NCBI GenBank assembly: GCA_028291345.1 | Contig: JAQGIF010000320.1 | Location: forward strand, 1-50,128 | DNA: 50,128 nt | Source of the DNA: Rhodospirillales bacterium | GTDB lineage: Bacteria; Pseudomonadota; Alphaproteobacteria; BOG-932; Roseiterribacteraceae | Reading direction: 5' to 3' | In this document: positions 28,329 through 37,337 of the stretch, piece by piece | Position numbering within the stretch: the stretch's first letter is position 1 | How the letters are laid out: each line of letters opens with the position of its first letter | Program-made: the position numbers and the translations under genes | The notes under the pieces: generated by a model | Databases searched by the model: none | What the model was told of the DNA's origin: nothing | The model's input: only the letters and a program-made list of their open reading frames with translations

Positions 28329-31154
28329 ATGACTTTGAGTCAGCAATTTCGAAACAGCTTGCTCGCTTCGGCGGCCATATTCGCCGTGCCATTAGCACTC
28401 GCCGCGCCGACATTCTGGAGCCCCTCGGCGCTGGCCGCCACGAGCGATCCGGCGGCCGCCAAGAAATATGAGGCGGAAGCCGATCAGCTTATCGCGAAAG
28501 ACGATTTGAAGAGCGGCGAGATCGAGCTCAAGAACGCGGTCAAAGCGGATCCCGAAAATGGCGACCTTCGAATAAAGCTCGCCAATCTCGAAATCCAGAT
28601 GAACGATATTGAGGGCGCGCAAATCGAACTCAAGGCCGCACGCGACCACGGCGCGCCCGAGGCCAAAATTATTCCCATGCTAGGCCGCACCTATCTTATC
28701 CAGGGCAAGTTCGACCAGCTCCTCCAGGATTTTCCGGTTCGCGACGATGCCTCTCCGGAAGTGCGTATCGCAACGCTCGTCGTCCGGGCGGAAGCGCAGA
28801 TCCAGTTGAAAAAGACTGAAGATGCCAGATCATCCCTCATCGCGGCGGAGCAGGTCGATCCCAAGGCGACAGCGCCGAAACTAGGTCTGGCGCGGATCGC
28901 TTTTACGCTCAATCAGTTCGACGATGCGTTGAAGAAAGCAAACGAGCTCCTGCAGATCGACCCGACGGCGGATACTCATCTTCTGAAAGGCGAGATTCTG
29001 ACTCGCAAGGAAGACCGCCCCGGCGCAGTGGCCGAATTCAATGAGGCGATCAAGATCGAGCCGAACAATCTCGGCGGTTACATCGAGCGCGCTCAGCTTC
29101 TGATTGCGCAAAGCGAGGATGCAAAGGCGCAGGCAGACGTCAAAGCGGCCCTTGCGCTCGCTCCGCGTTCGGTTCCCGCCCAATATCTTCAGGCTCTCCT
29201 TCTCGCCCGTGCAAAGGACTATGCCGGTGCGGATACGACCCTCACAAAATATGCGTCTACGTTTCCCAGCTTCCCGCGCGGTTACTATCTGCAAGCGGTC
29301 GTGAAATCGTCTTTAAAGCAATATGAGCAGGCCGAGTCCGCGATCACCGCCTATTTGGGCGCCGTTCCCGATGATGTGGGCGGCGAAAAAGTGCTCGCGG
29401 ATATCCAGCTGAAGAAGGGCAATGCCGCAGGCGCGGCGGACACTCTGGAAAAAATTACGGCGGATGCCCCCGACGACGCTCAGTCGCTGGCCATGCTAGG
29501 CCAAGCGTATATGCAGCTCGGCAAATCGCAGCAGGCGGTCGATGCGTTCGATCGGGCCAGCAAGCTGGCGCCCGACAATGCGACGGTGCTGCGGGGGTTG
29601 GCACTCAACCACCTGTCCCAGGGGCAAAACACACAGGGTACTTCGGAACTCGAAAAAGCGCTCCAGCTTGCGCCGGACGACGACCCGTCGGCGCAGGCCC
29701 TAATCCTCGTTTATGTTCGGCAGAAGGAATTCGATAAGGCGAAGAAATTGGTCGACGATATGCGCAAGCGTCAGCCCCAGGACCCGGTGGCCGCCAATAT
29801 GGCGGGGATGATCGAGTTGGCACAACAGCATCTGCCCGAAGCCGAAGCGGCCTATACCGCCGTCGCGAAGCAATTTCCCGATTTCGTGGCGACGAAGCTG
29901 CAGCTCGCCTATATCTATGCCGCGCAGGGGCGGATGGATCAGGCTCGCGATACCTATCAGGGCATTCTGGCGAAAGATCCGGGCAATCTGGCCGCCCTGC
30001 AGAACCTGACCGCGCTGCTTACCCAGCACAAGCAAACCGACCAGATCGTCGACCTCTGGCAGAAATCGCACCGGGCCCAGCCCGACAACGTTCCCGTGTC
30101 GATTGGGTTGATCCAAGCCTATATCGGCAAGAAGGATTTCGATGCTGGCTTGGCGTTGGTTCGAGACATGCAAGTGCGGTTGCCGAATGAAGCCCGCCTT
30201 TTTGCAATGCGCGCCGAACTCGAATTGCAGAAGAATACACCGAAGGATGCGGTTGTCAGCCTGCAGAGGCTTACCGAATTGCAGCCGCAAGATCCTGCCG
30301 CTCGCCGTGACTTGGCCATTGCGCAGGAAAGGTCGGGAGATCTGCCCGCCGCCATCGCTTCCATCGGCGAAGCGCGAAAGGTCGACCCCAATAATATCGG
30401 GCTCGCAGCGGAGGAAGTCAGGCTGCTCGGTCAGCGCAATCCTGACGACGGCATAGCTGCGGCGCAAAGGCTTGCGGCGGCCATGCCCGATCAGCCGGCA
30501 GCTCAGGCATTAGAAGGCGACTATCTGATATCGCTGAAGCGCCCTGCCGATTCGAAAACGGCTTATCAGAAGGCTTTCGACGCGCACCCCTCCCTTGTGC
30601 TCGTAGAGCGACTTACTGCATCGGCGGTCCGTGACGGCAAAGGCGCTGAGGGCGCAAAGATATTGAACGATTGGGCGGCTGCTCACTCGGATGACATCCC
30701 GTCGAAATTCGCCGTGGCGAATTTCGCGCTCGGTCAGAAAGACTGGCTGAAAGCCAAGGCCGGCTATGAAGCTCTTTTGACCAAGGAACGCTCAAGCGAC
30801 CCGCTGATTCTCAACAATCTCGCCGTGATCTATCAACGCGACAATGATTCGCGCGCGCTGGAATATGCGCAAAAGGCGCATACGGTCGCGCCTCAAAATT
30901 CTGCGATTAGCGATACGCTGGGCTGGATCTTGGTCCAAAAGGGCGACGTGCCAAACGGCATCAAGTTTCTGCAGCAAGCGTCCGATAGTTCGCCGGATAG
31001 TCTGGATATTCAATATCACCTTGCTTTCGCGCTCGATGCGTCCGGAAAGAAGCCAGATGCGACGGCCGTGCTCAAAAAGGCGCTGGGTGCCGGACGAGAC
31101 TTCGATAGCAAGAAAGATGCTCAGACATTACTCGACAAGCTGTCGAAGGCCTGA
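28329..31154 (+). CDS. prsT: large TPR-repeat protein PrsT
   Basis: A 941-residue exported protein built almost wholly of tetratricopeptide repeats, for example FDRASKLAPDNATVLRGLAL and FNEAIKIEPNNLGGYIERAQ. It matches the PEP-CTERM-system TPR family in length and in following PrsR. Secretion is suggested by a signal with core LLASAAIFAVPLALAAP and a likely signal peptidase I site after SALA. The family is named lipoprotein, but no Cys lipobox is present here. It may be a periplasmic scaffold for polymer export. ATG 28329 follows AGGGAG; a longer frame from 28281 adds no recognisable sequence. Confidence 0.9.
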   Translation: MTLSQQFRNSLLASAAIFAVPLALAAPTFWSPSALAATSDPAAAKKYEAEADQLIAKDDLKSGEIELKNAVKADPENGDLRIKLANLEIQMNDIEGAQIELKAARDHGAPEAKIIPMLGRTYLIQGKFDQLLQDFPVRDDASPEVRIATLVVRAEAQIQLKKTEDARSSLIAAEQVDPKATAPKLGLARIAFTLNQFDDALKKANELLQIDPTADTHLLKGEILTRKEDRPGAVAEFNEAIKIEPNNLGGYIERAQLLIAQSEDAKAQADVKAALALAPRSVPAQYLQALLLARAKDYAGADTTLTKYASTFPSFPRGYYLQAVVKSSLKQYEQAESAITAYLGAVPDDVGGEKVLADIQLKKGNAAGAADTLEKITADAPDDAQSLAMLGQAYMQLGKSQQAVDAFDRASKLAPDNATVLRGLALNHLSQGQNTQGTSELEKALQLAPDDDPSAQALILVYVRQKEFDKAKKLVDDMRKRQPQDPVAANMAGMIELAQQHLPEAEAAYTAVAKQFPDFVATKLQLAYIYAAQGRMDQARDTYQGILAKDPGNLAALQNLTALLTQHKQTDQIVDLWQKSHRAQPDNVPVSIGLIQAYIGKKDFDAGLALVRDMQVRLPNEARLFAMRAELELQKNTPKDAVVSLQRLTELQPQDPAARRDLAIAQERSGDLPAAIASIGEARKVDPNNIGLAAEEVRLLGQRNPDDGIAAAQRLAAAMPDQPAAQALEGDYLISLKRPADSKTAYQKAFDAHPSLVLVERLTASAVRDGKGAEGAKILNDWAAAHSDDIPSKFAVANFALGQKDWLKAKAGYEALLTKERSSDPLILNNLAVIYQRDNDSRALEYAQKAHTVAPQNSAISDTLGWILVQKGDVPNGIKFLQQASDSSPDSLDIQYHLAFALDASGKKPDATAVLKKALGAGRDFDSKKDAQTLLDKLSKA

Positions 31155-31166
31155 CCCGGCGAGTTC

Positions 31167-32411
31167 TCAGCGGCGGAAAACACCGACCAGTTCGATATGG
31201 GGCGACCATAGAAACTGGTCGACGGGTGTCACCTCATCCAGGCGATATCCGCCTTGCGCCAGAATCGCGGCATCCCGGGCAAAGCTGACCGGGTTGCACG
31301 AGACATAGACCACACGCGGAATCCCGGAGTCCGCTAGCATTCGCGCTTGAGCTTGCGCCCCGGCCCGGGGCGGGTCGACCACCGCTGCCGCAAACACGTT
31401 CAATTCTTTAACGGTCAACGGCTCGCGAAACAGGTCGCGTGCAATCGCGGCAATGGGCCGGCCGCGAACAGCATGCTGGAGGGCGGCAATCGCAGCGCTG
31501 TCCCCATCGAACGCGGTAGCCGCGCCTGCCTTGCTCGCAGAAATCGTGAAAGTACCGAGCCCGGAGAACAGATCAACCACCTGCCCTCGGATATCGGAGA
31601 TCGCGTCCTGAACGAGATTCGCCAATAGAGTTTCGCCCTCGATACTCGGCTGCAGAAACGCACCCTGCGGAAGGGCGACCAGATATTCGCCAAGACGAAT
31701 CCGCGGTGAGCGACGTGCTGCAACCGGTTCGGCGGCGGCGGTCAGGTTTGCGCGCCAGGAAATCCGAGCAAGGTCGATAGACTCGGCAAATTCTGCCAGC
31801 GCTTCGCGGTCGGCAAGATTGAGCGGTCGTCGCCGGATCAAGACAAAATCGATTCCTGTCTCTGTCCAGGTCAGCGCAATATCAGCTGTTTCACCGGAAT
31901 TGAGCAGTACGCTCAACCGGTCGCGCAACGGCGCGATTAAAGACACGAGTTCTGGTCGCAATACCCAGCATTCCTGAAGGTCGGCCAGCCGGTGAGATGC
32001 GCGCTCCGCAAAGCCCAAAATGACGCGCTTGCCGATCCGGCTTGCGGCCAGCGTCGCACGGCGGCGCGTTCCGGGTGCGACCGAAATGGTCTCTGCGACC
32101 GTCGTACTGGCGAGCCCCGACCGAGTCAGAGCCGTGACGATCCGCGACCGTTTCCAATTCTCGGTAAAACCCGCCTCCAGATGTTGCAGAGCACAGCCGC
32201 CGCACCGTCCGAAATGCCGGCAGGGCGGTTCGACACGAAGAGCACTAGGTGTCAGAAGCTCAAGCAGCGTGCCGGAATCCTTATCAGTGCGCGAGACGCG
32301 CGCCTGGTCGCCGGGGGCAGTGAATGGAACATACAGACGACCTACGGGGCTTTCGGCGACGCCGTCGCCCGATCCGCCCAGATGATCAATGGTGACCGTC
32401 GCTTCGGTCAT
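31167..32411 (-). CDS. TrmA/RlmD-family RNA (uracil-C5) methyltransferase
   Basis: A 414-residue SAM-dependent enzyme with an N-terminal TRAM-like domain (VTIDHLGGSGDGVAE). An iron-sulfur Cys set, Cys64, Cys70 and Cys73 (CRHFGRCGGC), is followed by a methyltransferase domain with VVDLFSGLGTFTISA. The DPPRAG motif and catalytic Cys in YVSCNPVSFARD are intact. The family makes 5-methyluridine in 23S rRNA or tRNA; the exact site (RlmD-like or other) cannot be fixed. It is 13 bases downstream of the RlmI-like gene. Confidence 0.9.
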   Translation of the reverse strand: MTEATVTIDHLGGSGDGVAESPVGRLYVPFTAPGDQARVSRTDKDSGTLLELLTPSALRVEPPCRHFGRCGGCALQHLEAGFTENWKRSRIVTALTRSGLASTTVAETISVAPGTRRRATLAASRIGKRVILGFAERASHRLADLQECWVLRPELVSLIAPLRDRLSVLLNSGETADIALTWTETGIDFVLIRRRPLNLADREALAEFAESIDLARISWRANLTAAAEPVAARRSPRIRLGEYLVALPQGAFLQPSIEGETLLANLVQDAISDIRGQVVDLFSGLGTFTISASKAGAATAFDGDSAAIAALQHAVRGRPIAAIARDLFREPLTVKELNVFAAAVVDPPRAGAQAQARMLADSGIPRVVYVSCNPVSFARDAAILAQGGYRLDEVTPVDQFLWSPHIELVGVFRR

Positions 32412-32424
32412 CGAAGGACGCCTA

Positions 32425-33612
32425 TCAATCCAGCGCCAGGGTCAGCGACTTTAGATAAGCGCTTTCCGGCAACGTCGGATGAACAGGATGGTCGGGACCC
32501 GCGCCGGCCTGGCGCAGGATACGTCCCTGGCGGCCGGCGTCGTGCAGTCCGCGCGCGACCGCGTCGGCGAACTCCAGAACGCCGACATTTTGACTGCAGG
32601 ACGCCGCGAACAGAATTCCGCTCGGGGACACCAGTCCTGCCGCCTGGCGGGCTAGTTTGCGATATCCCTTGATCGCGACCGGGATATCCTTGCGCGATTT
32701 CGCGAACGCTGGCGGATCGATAATGACGACATCATATTGCTCTCCAGCCGCGGCCATAGCGTCAAGCGCCTCGAACACCTCCCGGTGCTTCGTTTCGCAC
32801 CGATCCGCGATGCCGTTTAAGCGCGCCGACCGGAGGGCAGCCTCGAGAGCTGGCGCGGAGCGGTCGAGCAAAGTCACGGATGCAGCACCCGCCAACGCCG
32901 AGGCGATGCCGAAACCGCCGCCATAGCAATAGGCGTCCAGAATTCTGGCACCGGATGCAAAGCGGGCGACAAAGGCACGGCTGTCGCGCTGGTCGTAGAA
33001 CCAGCCGGTCTTTTGCCCTTCCAGTGGATCGATCTGAAATCGCGCGCCGTTTTCAGTCAATTCCACCGGGCCGGACAATGTCCCGTAAACGAGCCGGCTT
33101 TCGGTCGCCAATCCTTCCAACGCACGCGTGGGACTGTCGTTCTTCAGTATCACCGCCTTTGGGTTCACGGTCTCGACCAGGGCCCGAATAATGTCGTCGG
33201 TGGCAAGATCGGGACCCGCGGCATTCAATTGAACAACGAGCACGTCCCCCATGCGGTCGACGATAACAGCCGGAAGCCCGTCAGCTTCGGCATGAACCAG
33301 CCGGTAAAAAGGCTCCGGATAGAGCCGCTGTCGCAGACGCAGCGCCGCAGCGAACCGCGCAGCAAAGAAAGTGCGATCGATCACCGTGTCGGTATCGGTC
33401 GCCAGCACCCTGGCCGCGATCAGCGTATGGGGGTTGAAGAAGGCAACACCCAGCCGCTCTCCCCCGGCCGTCGTCAGGGTAACGGTCGTGCCGGGCGGAA
33501 TGGCCTTTGCCTCCGCATCCATCATGATTTCGTTGGAATAGGCCCACGGATGCCCGTGCCGCAATCGGGCATCCTGCCTCGGCTGCAACCGGACGGTCGG
33601 ACGTTTCTTCAT
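32425..33612 (-). CDS. RlmI-like 23S rRNA (cytosine-C5) methyltransferase
   Basis: A 395-residue protein with an N-terminal PUA domain (RHGHPWAYSNEIM) and a class I methyltransferase domain. SAM-binding residues lie in RILDAYCYGGGFGIASALAG, and the catalytic region has VVIIDPPAFAKSRKDI and LFAASCSQNVG. The closest known role is m5C1962 methylation of 23S rRNA. It is followed by the TrmA-like gene and preceded by infC, forming a translation-related run. The start ATG is at 33612. Confidence 0.9.
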   Translation of the reverse strand: MKKRPTVRLQPRQDARLRHGHPWAYSNEIMMDAEAKAIPPGTTVTLTTAGGERLGVAFFNPHTLIAARVLATDTDTVIDRTFFAARFAAALRLRQRLYPEPFYRLVHAEADGLPAVIVDRMGDVLVVQLNAAGPDLATDDIIRALVETVNPKAVILKNDSPTRALEGLATESRLVYGTLSGPVELTENGARFQIDPLEGQKTGWFYDQRDSRAFVARFASGARILDAYCYGGGFGIASALAGAASVTLLDRSAPALEAALRSARLNGIADRCETKHREVFEALDAMAAAGEQYDVVIIDPPAFAKSRKDIPVAIKGYRKLARQAAGLVSPSGILFAASCSQNVGVLEFADAVARGLHDAGRQGRILRQAGAGPDHPVHPTLPESAYLKSLTLALD

Positions 33613-33669
33613 CGTATCAACGTTATCCTGGGGCCAGCGCAGTCATAGGCCGGCCCAACCGGGCCGAAA

Positions 33670-34200
33670 CTATCTTGGTGCCAGCACCATCGTCATCTGA
33701 CGGCCCTCGAGCTGAGGCGTCTGTTCGACCTTCGCCAGCGGATCGAGCTGATCCTTGACCCGCATCAGGACGTTCATACCCAGATCCTGGTGCATCATCT
33801 CGCGGCCACGAAACCGCATGGTGACTTTCACCTTGTCGCCCTCGTCCAGGAAGCCGGTCGCGGCGCGCATCTTCACGTCGTAATCATGGTCATCGATATT
33901 GGGACGGAGCTTGATCTCCTTCACTTCGATGATCTTTTGCTTCTTGCGGGCTTCGTTCTTCTTTTTCTGCTGCTCGTATTTGAACTTGCCGAAATCGAGC
34001 AGTTTGCAGACGGGTGGATCGGCATTCGGCGAAATCTCGACCAGGTCGAATCCCGACTCTTCCGCCGCCGCCAACGCCTCGCGCGTTGTCACGACGCCAA
34101 TCATCTCACCGTCTACCCCGACCAACCGTACCGTCGGTACGTTGATCTCGAAATTCACGCGCGGCCCGTCACGTGACGGCGCGTCATTAAACCTGGCTAT
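33670..34200 (-). CDS. infC: translation initiation factor IF-3, probably starting at AUA
   Basis: IF-3 blocks subunit joining and polices start-codon choice. The two-domain protein has [32 protein letters not shown], the lysine-rich linker and [18 protein letters not shown] at 34158 would start inside the conserved N-terminal segment. Reading upstream in frame gives [19 protein letters not shown], with the family-typical RDGPRVN. The frame begins at ATA 34200-34198, with GAGGGG about 8 bases upstream and no ATG, GTG or TTG in between. Many bacteria start infC at AUU, AUC or AUA so that IF-3 represses itself. The result is 176 residues, close to the E. coli 180. It follows thrS by 21 bases. 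Confidence 0.85.
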   Translation of the reverse strand: MARFNDAPSRDGPRVNFEINVPTVRLVGVDGEMIGVVTTREALAAAEESGFDLVEISPNADPPVCKLLDFGKFKYEQQKKKNEARKKQKIIEVKEIKLRPNIDDHDYDVKMRAATGFLDEGDKVKVTMRFRGREMMHQDLGMNVLMRVKDQLDPLAKVEQTPQLEGRQMTMVLAPR

Positions 34201-34221
34201 GGAGTTTCCCCTCTATAAGTT

Positions 34222-36195
34222 TCATCGTCCGCGCGAACCTACACGATCTAAAGGCGATGCCATAGTAGAATGGAGTTGCCCGACCGCGCTGTCGAGGGGG
34301 AGGAACTCCTGTTTTTCAGCGCCGAGTGTCCTCAGTGCAACAGTTCGCTCCGCCGCTTCGCGTTTTCCGACCACAGCAATGACCGGAACCTTGGCCAAAC
34401 TATGCTCGCGAATCTTATAATTGATCTTCTCGTTGCGCAGGTCGGTCTCAACCCGAAGGCCCGCAGTGGCCAGTCTTTCCGCCACTTCCTGGGCGTAGTG
34501 ATCGGCTTCCTGAGTGATGGTCGCGACCACGATCTGCAGTGGTGCCAGCCAGCCCGGCAGGCGACCGGCATAGTTTTCGATCAATATGCCGATAAAGCGT
34601 TCCATCGATCCAAAAATCGCCCGATGCAACATCACCGGCCGATGGCGCGCACCGTCCTCGCCGACATATTCTGCGTTCAGGCGCTCGGGCATGTTGGGAT
34701 CGAGCTGCAATGTGCCACACTGCCAGCTACGGCCGATCGCGTCGGTTAGATGAAACTCCAGCTTCGGGCCATAAAATGCGCCTTCGCCTGGCAACTCCTC
34801 GACGATCAGACCTGCGCTCTTGGCGGCGACCGCCAGATCGTGCTCCGCGCGGTCCCATGCTTCCTCTGTCCCGATACGTTGATCGGGCCGAAGTGCCAGC
34901 TTGACCTTCACCTCGGTGAAGCCGAGATCGTCATAAACTTGCTTCAGCAGGTTACAGAAACTGGCGGTTTCTGACACCACCTGATCGACCGTACAGAAGA
35001 TATGCGCATCGTCCTGGGTGAACTGCCGCACGCGCATGATGCCATGCAGGGCTCCCGACGGTTCGTTGCGGTGGCAAGATCCGAACTCGGCCATCCGCAG
35101 GGGCAGGTCGCGATAGGATTTCAGACCCTGGCGATAGATCTGCACATGGGCCGGGCAATTCATCGGCTTAATGCCGTACTGGCGAACCTCTTCATGCTCG
35201 TGGCCGTGCCCGACTTCGACCTTGAACATATTATGGCCGTAGGTGCCCCAATGTCCCGACGCCTCGAACAGGGATTTCTCTATGAGTTGCGGGGTTTTGA
35301 CTTCGACATAGCCGTTCGCTTCCAGCCGGCGCCGAAGATAAGCTTCCAGGGTCCGGTAGAGGGTCCAGCCTTTCGGGTGCCAGAACACGCTGCCGGCGGC
35401 TTCCTCTTGCAGATGGTACAAATCCATCTCGCGGCCGAGGCGGCGATGGTCGCGCTTCTCTGCCTCCTCCAGCATGTTGAGATAGGCGTCCAATTCCTTC
35501 TGGTCGCGCCAGGCGGTACCATAGATGCGCTGAAGCATCGGGTTGCGTGAATCACCGCGCCAATAAGCGCCGGCCAGCTTGGTCAGCTTGAACGCCTTCC
35601 CCAGCTTTCCGGTCGATGCCATGTGCGGACCTCGGCATAGATCCAGCCATTCGCCTTGGCGATAGACAGTAGTCGGCTCGTTCGCGGGGAAGCCCTCGAT
35701 GAGTTCGGCTTTAAATAGCTCGCCCTTCGATTTGAAATAATCGATAGCGGCGTCACGGTCCCACACTTCGCGTACGATGGGCGCGTTGCGATCGACCACG
35801 CGCTGCATCTCCGCCTCGATCTTGGCGAGATCGTCCAGAGTGAAGGGCTGGTCGCGGGCAAAGTCGTAATAGAAGCCGTTTTCAATATTCGGCCCGATCG
35901 TTACCTGGGTGCCGGGATATAGCCGCTGCACCGCTTCGGCCAGAACATGGGCCGCGTCATGGCGGATCAGTTCCAGCGCCTCAGGCGAGGCGCGGGTAAC
36001 GATCGCGAGATCGGCATCATGCTCGATGGGCTGGTCCAGATCCTGCAAATGGCCGTCCACCTTGGCCGCCAACGCATTCTTCGCCAGCCCCGGCCCGATT
36101 ACCGCGGCGACTTGCGCGCCCGTAACGCCACGCGGCAGGCTACGGACACTGCCGTCGGGCAACCTGATATCGATATTGGGAACTGAGCTATCCAT
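34222..36195 (-). CDS. thrS: threonine--tRNA ligase
   Basis: A 657-residue class II synthetase. The TGS domain is at the start ([19 protein letters not shown]), the editing domain has [12 protein letters not shown], and the catalytic core has [14 protein letters not shown] (zinc Cys) and [14 protein letters not shown]. The C-terminal anticodon-binding domain has [20 protein letters not shown]. It lies upstream of infC, as in many proteobacteria, and probably shares its transcript. I saw no clear leader structure in the short upstream region. Confidence 0.97.
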   Translation of the reverse strand: MDSSVPNIDIRLPDGSVRSLPRGVTGAQVAAVIGPGLAKNALAAKVDGHLQDLDQPIEHDADLAIVTRASPEALELIRHDAAHVLAEAVQRLYPGTQVTIGPNIENGFYYDFARDQPFTLDDLAKIEAEMQRVVDRNAPIVREVWDRDAAIDYFKSKGELFKAELIEGFPANEPTTVYRQGEWLDLCRGPHMASTGKLGKAFKLTKLAGAYWRGDSRNPMLQRIYGTAWRDQKELDAYLNMLEEAEKRDHRRLGREMDLYHLQEEAAGSVFWHPKGWTLYRTLEAYLRRRLEANGYVEVKTPQLIEKSLFEASGHWGTYGHNMFKVEVGHGHEHEEVRQYGIKPMNCPAHVQIYRQGLKSYRDLPLRMAEFGSCHRNEPSGALHGIMRVRQFTQDDAHIFCTVDQVVSETASFCNLLKQVYDDLGFTEVKVKLALRPDQRIGTEEAWDRAEHDLAVAAKSAGLIVEELPGEGAFYGPKLEFHLTDAIGRSWQCGTLQLDPNMPERLNAEYVGEDGARHRPVMLHRAIFGSMERFIGILIENYAGRLPGWLAPLQIVVATITQEADHYAQEVAERLATAGLRVETDLRNEKINYKIREHSLAKVPVIAVVGKREAAERTVALRTLGAEKQEFLPLDSAVGQLHSTMASPLDRVGSRGR

Positions 36196-36369
36196 GATGA
36201 GGCGGAGAGTTAAGGAGGCGCGGTGGTTAGGTCAAGGCAGAGGACGAATGAACAGCGTGAAAGCATGGTGGGTAAGATCCTGTCAATTTGCACGAAGAAC
36301 TCAGAGCGGAGCTTGAACCGCGCCCAAAGGCCGCCAAGTCTTAACCATAAATATCGAGATGAATCAGCT

Positions 36370-36804
36370 ATGACTAACCCCAAGCATATCGTCTGTCCCC
36401 ATTGCGGCGCGATCAACCGAGTGCCGGGCGATCGATCAGCCGTGCCGGCACAGTGCGGCACCTGCAAGTCCAAGCTTTTTGCTGGCGAACCGCTGCCTGT
36501 CGACTCTGCGTCGTTCGACCGCCACACTGCCAAGAACGACATCCCCGTGCTGGTTGATGTCTGGGCGCCCTGGTGCGGTCCCTGCCGCAGCATGGCGCCG
36601 CAATTCCAGCGCGCAGCGCAGATGCTGGAGCCGGACGTCCGGTTACTTAAGCTGAATTCGGATGAGCAACCGGAGATTTCGGCGCGTTACGGTATTCGCA
36701 GCATTCCGACGATGCTGCTGTTCAAGAACGGCAAGCTGACCGCGCAAACGTCCGGCGCGATGGAGGCGACGCGGATCGCCAACTGGGCCCGCTCCAATCT
36801 GTAG
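36370..36804 (+). CDS. trxC: thioredoxin 2 (zinc-binding)
   Basis: A 144-residue disulfide reductase. The N-terminal zinc ribbon uses Cys9, Cys12, Cys29 and Cys32. The thioredoxin domain has the active site WCGPC (Cys69 and Cys72) and the cis-proline in IRSIPTMLLF. The length fits TrxC. ATG 36370 was chosen because it begins the zinc ribbon; the longer frame back to 36223 adds unrelated residues. It is divergent from thrS, with about 170 bases between them. Confidence 0.95.
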   Translation: MTNPKHIVCPHCGAINRVPGDRSAVPAQCGTCKSKLFAGEPLPVDSASFDRHTAKNDIPVLVDVWAPWCGPCRSMAPQFQRAAQMLEPDVRLLKLNSDEQPEISARYGIRSIPTMLLFKNGKLTAQTSGAMEATRIANWARSNL

Positions 36805-36822
36805 GTCGGCCAACCTGTAGGG

Positions 36823-37266
36823 TCAGCCGGCGGAGAGATCGACGGTATCGGTCTTGGACCATCTCAGATTCAGCTTGCGATGGCTGAAATACCAGCGGCC
36901 ATCCACCTTGCGGAACTGGTTATCGTAGATGATCGACATGATGTAGTCCGAGGCCTTTGTGTCCGACTCCTTGGTCAGATGATGGGCCGTACAATAGGTC
37001 TCGCCGCGCGCAGTGTCGCCTTCGACCCAGACCAAGTCATTGTGCACCATGTGCATGGTCCTGAGATACATCGACTTCAACGCGCTCGGTACTACTGCGA
37101 CGATCTGATCACGGCCGGTCATGGTATGGCCTGGCGAGACGATCTCGCCATCCTCGGTGAAGATCGCCGCAAACTCCGCCGCGTCGTGCGCGTCGCAGGC
37201 CCGGGCGTAGCGCAAGGCCAGTTCGCGCAGTTCCCGCTTGTCGTCTTCGATGGTCGATGAGCTCAT
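36823..37266 (-). CDS. SnoaL-like (NTF2-fold) protein
   Basis: A 147-residue alpha+beta barrel protein typical of the SnoaL_4 family: YARACDAHDAAEFAAIFTED near the start, MHMVHNDLVWVEGDTARGE in the middle and DGRWYFSHRKLNLRW at the end. Members are small dehydratases or isomerases, or have unknown roles. ATG 37266 was chosen over a longer frame whose extra residues lack family similarity. It lies just downstream of the convergent trxC and may be co-transcribed with the upstream peptidase gene, which ends about 70 bases before its start. Confidence 0.8.
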   Translation of the reverse strand: MSSSTIEDDKRELRELALRYARACDAHDAAEFAAIFTEDGEIVSPGHTMTGRDQIVAVVPSALKSMYLRTMHMVHNDLVWVEGDTARGETYCTAHHLTKESDTKASDYIMSIIYDNQFRKVDGRWYFSHRKLNLRWSKTDTVDLSAG

Positions 37267-37337
37267 GGTTTTTCCCCGGACCTGATGTCGATGCGCTGTC
37301 TTTACCTGTCTTGGGCGCCAAGCGGAATCATTATCGG

